DNA from: a virus
Virus record (IMG/VR): IMGVR_UViG_3300033153_007754
Coordinates: 89,501-153,500 of that record
Length of the DNA stretch: 64,000 nucleotides
Strand: one strand, 5' to 3'
Shown here: one piece after another, positions 61,079 through 64,000 of the stretch
Position numbering within the stretch: the first letter of the stretch is position 1
How the letters are laid out: every line of letters starts with the position of its first letter
Program-made: the position numbers and the translations under genes
Notes under the pieces: generated by a model
Told to the model about the DNA's origin: nothing
The model's input: only the letters and a program-made list of their open reading frames with translations
Database searches by the model: none

Positions 61079-61500
61079 GGTTGCACGGGATGTTATCCTG
61101 TGATATTGAAGCTCTTTAAGGGTGTGTGAACATACAAAGAAATGCAACCAACACACATACCCTTAATACCCATATTGTGGTGATATGGGATGCAAATTAA
61201 GACATAACATGTAAACAAGCTTAAACCCTCTATTATAAAGGTTTTGTTTGAATGTAACTTCCCCATAAAAGTTACAATTTTACTGTTTGGTGAACATAAG
61301 CAACTTACCTATAAACAGTAGAATAAAACAGGATGAAGTGATTACGTTTAAATATTTTATACCCGTGTAGTGTGAAAGATGCGTGACATATTGTATACAT
61401 GGCAATATGACTTGGTTATACAAGACTCTGTATTCATAGCTACACCATACCAAGATAAAATAAGCAATTATTTTTCCACGTAATCTTCAATAATATTTTT
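61079..61500 (+). ncRNA. Large structured RNA, family unknown
   Basis: About 420 nt, richer in GC than the flanks, no coding frame of note. Pairings seen: GGTTGCA (61079-61085) with TGCAACC (61143-61149) encloses one strand of TTAAGGGTGTGTG (61116-61128) whose partner CACACATACCCTTAA (61152-61166) lies outside, an H-type pseudoknot. Hairpins: 61086-61100, 61169-61189, 61213-61249, 61254-61275, 61281-61320. Basal stem GATTACGT (61340-61347) with ACGTAATC (61478-61485) holds TTTTAT/ATAAAA, GTGTAG/CTACAC and two inner hairpins. A T run (61495-61501) follows the basal stem. Strand is inferred from promoter and T run. tmRNA, RNase P and tRNA signatures are missing. Confidence 0.72.
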
Positions 61501-61949
61501 TAAGATGAATTCTTTAAATCGTTAGATATATGTTTAAAAAATATGAAATTTCTTTCCCTCAATTAATTAAAACTACCATAACTGGTTAAAGTTACATTTA
61601 TGTATCTACCAGAAAGGGGGGTATAAAGAACCGTCCAGTATTACTATAATAGTATATATAAATACTACTATATAGTATCATTGTATAATATTATTATAAG
61701 TATTACTTAAATATCACTTTTAAATAAACTAATTTAAAAAAATAATAAATTTATATATATAAAAAAAGTTAATAAATTAAAAAACAATAAAAAATAAAAT
61801 AAAATTATTATTATTAAGATATTTCAAAAATAAAGATGTACTCAATCGTCCATCTTATATTTTCATAATATCTATAGAAAGTATATTACTTTTAGTTTTA
61901 CTTATAATATTATTATATATAATATATATAGTAATTAGGAGTTAAAAAA
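61501..61949. other. AT-rich gap without gene
   Basis: About 450 bases, A+T well above 85 per cent from 61620 on, with short palindromes such as ATACTACTATATAGTAT near 61663. No frame longer than a few codons with a ribosome-binding site. Together with the 15-bp arrays it would melt easily, as an origin would, but there is no direct proof. Confidence 0.5.
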
Positions 61950-62618
61950 ATGGAAAAATTAAAAAAAGAATTAATAAAAAAACTAAAAAGAAATAAATTT
62001 AAAATATCAATAATTGAAAATATAAATTTTGGAATACAAATTAAAGCATTATATAAAAATAAAAAATATACATTTAGAATATTTAAATCTAAAAAAAAAG
62101 GAATACATATTGATTATTCATTAATAAATGATAAAAAAATAATTAATATGTTTAAAAATAACAAGAAAATGGAACTTAAAAATATTATTAATAATACTAC
62201 TTATAAGTATGATAAAAATGAAATTGGATTTGGATTTTATGAAAATAAATCTAAAAGTATGTTAATATTATCTTCTGTTTATTTACATAATAAAGATATT
62301 TTAGAAAAAATTGATTTGAATGGAATTAGTAAAACATATGATAATAGATTATTAATGAGTTTTTATATTTATATAATAACAAATACTCAATATAAATTAA
62401 ATATTTTTGAAAGTAAAAGATTAGAAAAATTAAGAGATAGATTTGATAATAAAATTGATTTTAATAACTTTTATATTCAGGAAATAGTTAAAAGACAAGA
62501 TTACACATTTAATAAAAATAATATAAACACTGATGAATTTATTATATCTGAAACAGGTTTACATACTAAAATTTCAAAGATATTTTCAAAGACTGTTTAT
62601 AAATTATATAGATATTAA
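61950..62618 (+). CDS. Very AT-rich unknown protein
   Basis: 222 residues, start after TTAGGAG. Unusual composition: nearly all codons AAA, AAT, ATA, TTA, so Lys, Asn and Ile dominate. That is more extreme than the neighbours, which suggests recent arrival or drift. Beta/helix mix, no motif recognised. Confidence 0.65.
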   Translation: MEKLKKELIKKLKRNKFKISIIENINFGIQIKALYKNKKYTFRIFKSKKKGIHIDYSLINDKKIINMFKNNKKMELKNIINNTTYKYDKNEIGFGFYENKSKSMLILSSVYLHNKDILEKIDLNGISKTYDNRLLMSFYIYIITNTQYKLNIFESKRLEKLRDRFDNKIDFNNFYIQEIVKRQDYTFNKNNINTDEFIISETGLHTKISKIFSKTVYKLYRY

Positions 62619-62625
62619 AAATCAA

Positions 62626-62653
62626 TTGACAAACTCTTTAAAATCCATATAAT
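62626..62653 (+). promoter_or_regulatory. Sigma70-like promoter
   Basis: TTGACA (62626-62631), 16 bases, TATAAT (62648-62653), then GGGT AATTAA ACC, a shortened version of the hairpin leader, before GGAGG. Confidence 0.8.
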
Positions 62654-62694
62654 TTAAATGATGGGTAATTAAACCTATATTAATGGAGGATTAT

Positions 62695-63336
62695 ATGAGT
62701 GATATGATAATAGAAAAAAAAATAAATACAATTGATGAACTACAAAAATTTATAGAATCAATTATGAAATATAAAGTAATTAATTTTAATGATGGATTTA
62801 CAACTGTTGTAGTACATGGTGGTAATCCATTGGGTCCATATGCTTTCCAAAATGATTACATAATATTGTATTTAAAAAATGCTGATTATATAATTATGCA
62901 TATAAAAACTGAATTATTTGATAATAAAAACTTAACATTAAACCTAAATACTTCAAATTCTGATTGTAAAATGACATTCACTACTTCCACTAAATTTATT
63001 AATAATAGAAAAATATTAGAAAAAATGAAAAGAATTGAAAATGATGTACTGATAAATATTGCTAATTCTATAACAAAAGATTTTATGGATGGTGAAACAG
63101 CAAGCATACCAACTAATAGTCGATATATGGTACATGAAGCAATTAGCAATGAATTTAATACAGATTTTATTGCTAATGAAATTACTGATGTGTATTTTTG
63201 TTATAAAAATCATATGCCTAAATTCTTACAACCTGATGACATTTTAAAATATCTAAATTCGTTATATAAAGATGTTACTGTTAATTACCACACTGATTAT
63301 AGTAAAATGGAAAGAATATTTTATTTTGAGAAATAA
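62695..63336 (+). CDS. Unknown protein
   Basis: About 213 residues, start at the ATG after GGAGGATTAT. Acidic, mixed fold (TTVVVHGGNPLGPYAFQNDY). Own promoter with hairpin leader, likely early. Function unknown. Confidence 0.65.
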   Translation: MSDMIIEKKINTIDELQKFIESIMKYKVINFNDGFTTVVVHGGNPLGPYAFQNDYIILYLKNADYIIMHIKTELFDNKNLTLNLNTSNSDCKMTFTTSTKFINNRKILEKMKRIENDVLINIANSITKDFMDGETASIPTNSRYMVHEAISNEFNTDFIANEITDVYFCYKNHMPKFLQPDDILKYLNSLYKDVTVNYHTDYSKMERIFYFEK

Positions 63337-63339
63337 ACC

Positions 63340-63390
63340 TTGACAAATCCAAAAAAAACCAATATACTGTAGATAGATGATAATTAAGCC
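63340..63390 (+). promoter_or_regulatory. Sigma70-like promoter with hairpin leader
   Basis: TTGACA (63340-63345), 17 bases, TATACT (63363-63368), then GATGATAATTAAGCCATC before the ribosome-binding site, the + strand copy of the module at 14.9 kb. Confidence 0.82.
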
Positions 63391-63410
63391 ATCGTTTACA
63401 TGAGGTTCAA

Positions 63411-63818
63411 ATGACTACTAATAAATATATCTCAAATGAAATAGTGAAATACTGGGATGAAACATATGAATCTTTTAATGGTATGGAAGTTATCGCACCA
63501 ACAACATATAGGTCGGAACTTAAAACTACAATTTGGGATTTTTTTAATAATTTATCATCAACTGATGGTATGGAACAAATGCATATTGACATTTTATTAA
63601 AAAATGGTAATTATTTAAGTTTTTATTTTGATGACATTTCAGATGTTGTTGATAATGATAATTATTCAATAACTTTTCATCATGATGGTGAAACATATAA
63701 TACAACTAAATTATCAACACAAGCTGTATTATGTGCTGATGTTTATGGTTTATTATTGAAAAGAAGTTTATTCACCAAAAAAGAAATAGATTCATTAAAA
63801 AAAAGATACCAACATTAA
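63411..63818 (+). CDS. Unknown protein
   Basis: 135 residues behind GAGG. Strand- and acid-rich, repeated Tyr. Function unknown. Confidence 0.65.
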   Translation: MTTNKYISNEIVKYWDETYESFNGMEVIAPTTYRSELKTTIWDFFNNLSSTDGMEQMHIDILLKNGNYLSFYFDDISDVVDNDNYSITFHHDGETYNTTKLSTQAVLCADVYGLLLKRSLFTKKEIDSLKKRYQH

Positions 63819-63839
63819 AAAAATCCGTAGGGGAATCAA

Positions 63840-64000
63840 GTGGGTAATTTTTATAGAAATACAGACGGAAAGGACTTTGTAATCAGAGACGGAAAGGTTT
63901 ATATTTCACCTAAAAAATTCAATTCTAATATAGATTCCACTGCTACAAGTGGAATTAAATCATTTTGGTTCAATGAGCCAATGTTATTATCACCTTTTAG
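63840..64000 (+). CDS. Partial gene running off the window
   Basis: GTG start six bases after GGGG, open for 53 codons to the end. Begins GNFYRNTDGKDFVIRDGKVY, then ISPKKFNSNIDSTATSGIKS, beta-like. The rest is outside the window. Function unknown. Confidence 0.5.
   Translation, partial: MGNFYRNTDGKDFVIRDGKVYISPKKFNSNIDSTATSGIKSFWFNEPMLLSPF

Noticed and set aside
61079-61500. tmRNA, RNase P RNA, tRNA or group I intron
   Set aside because: No tag peptide frame, no TTCGA arm, no CCA end, no GAGGAAAGTC-type core and no conserved intron core or interrupted gene.

Overview
The window is part of a large, very AT-rich tailed-phage genome with a contractile tail of T4-like type. The evidence is a T4-type set of virion genes: large terminase, gp20-like portal, gp23-like major capsid protein, gp14-like and gp13-like neck proteins, contractile tail sheath, tail tube, baseplate tube-initiator and spike proteins. 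DNA-metabolism genes accompany them: class II ribonucleotide reductase, DnaB-type helicase, RuvC-like resolvase and Rnl2-type RNA ligase. No rRNA, tRNA, integrase or host gene was seen. Lipobox-bearing lipoproteins and host-type TTGACA/TATAAT promoters suggest a low-GC, Gram-negative-like host. The host cannot be named from this sequence.

Layout. 1-2.8 kb: intein-containing ribonucleotide reductase (cut by the window start). 2.8-5.7 kb: spike and terminase on the + strand. 6.0-7.0 kb: a 15-bp tandem array in front of a winged-helix, replication-initiator-like gene. 7.0-13 kb: portal, neck, resolvase and small genes on the - strand. 13.4-26.3 kb: mostly small, presumably early genes with strong host promoters, plus a QueC-like PP-loop ATPase, RNA ligase, a putative nuclease and the helicase. 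26.4-38.4 kb: the head and tail module. 38.5-42.5 kb: a five-gene CRISPR-Cas operon of type IV character on the + strand (cas6, csf1-like, csf2, cysH-like, csf3). 42.6-52.3 kb: small accessory genes, including two lipoproteins, a MORN-like repeat cluster and an S4-domain paralogue pair. 52.3-54.6 kb: a large structural protein. 54.6-60.5 kb: more small genes, ending in two Rha-type regulators. 60.5-61.5 kb: two more 15-bp arrays and a candidate structured RNA of about 420 nt. 61.9-64.0 kb: + strand small genes.

How the parts fit. Two promoter classes are visible. Host sigma70-like promoters, several with the same small hairpin leader just before the ribosome-binding site, precede accessory genes. 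An AATAAATA box, like a T4 late promoter, precedes most virion genes. The strongest candidates for something undescribed are the phage-borne type IV-like CRISPR operon, which joins Cas6 with a CysH-like PP-loop enzyme and has no visible array, and the large structured RNA next to the iteron-like arrays. Functions of most small genes are not recognisable, and the entries say so.
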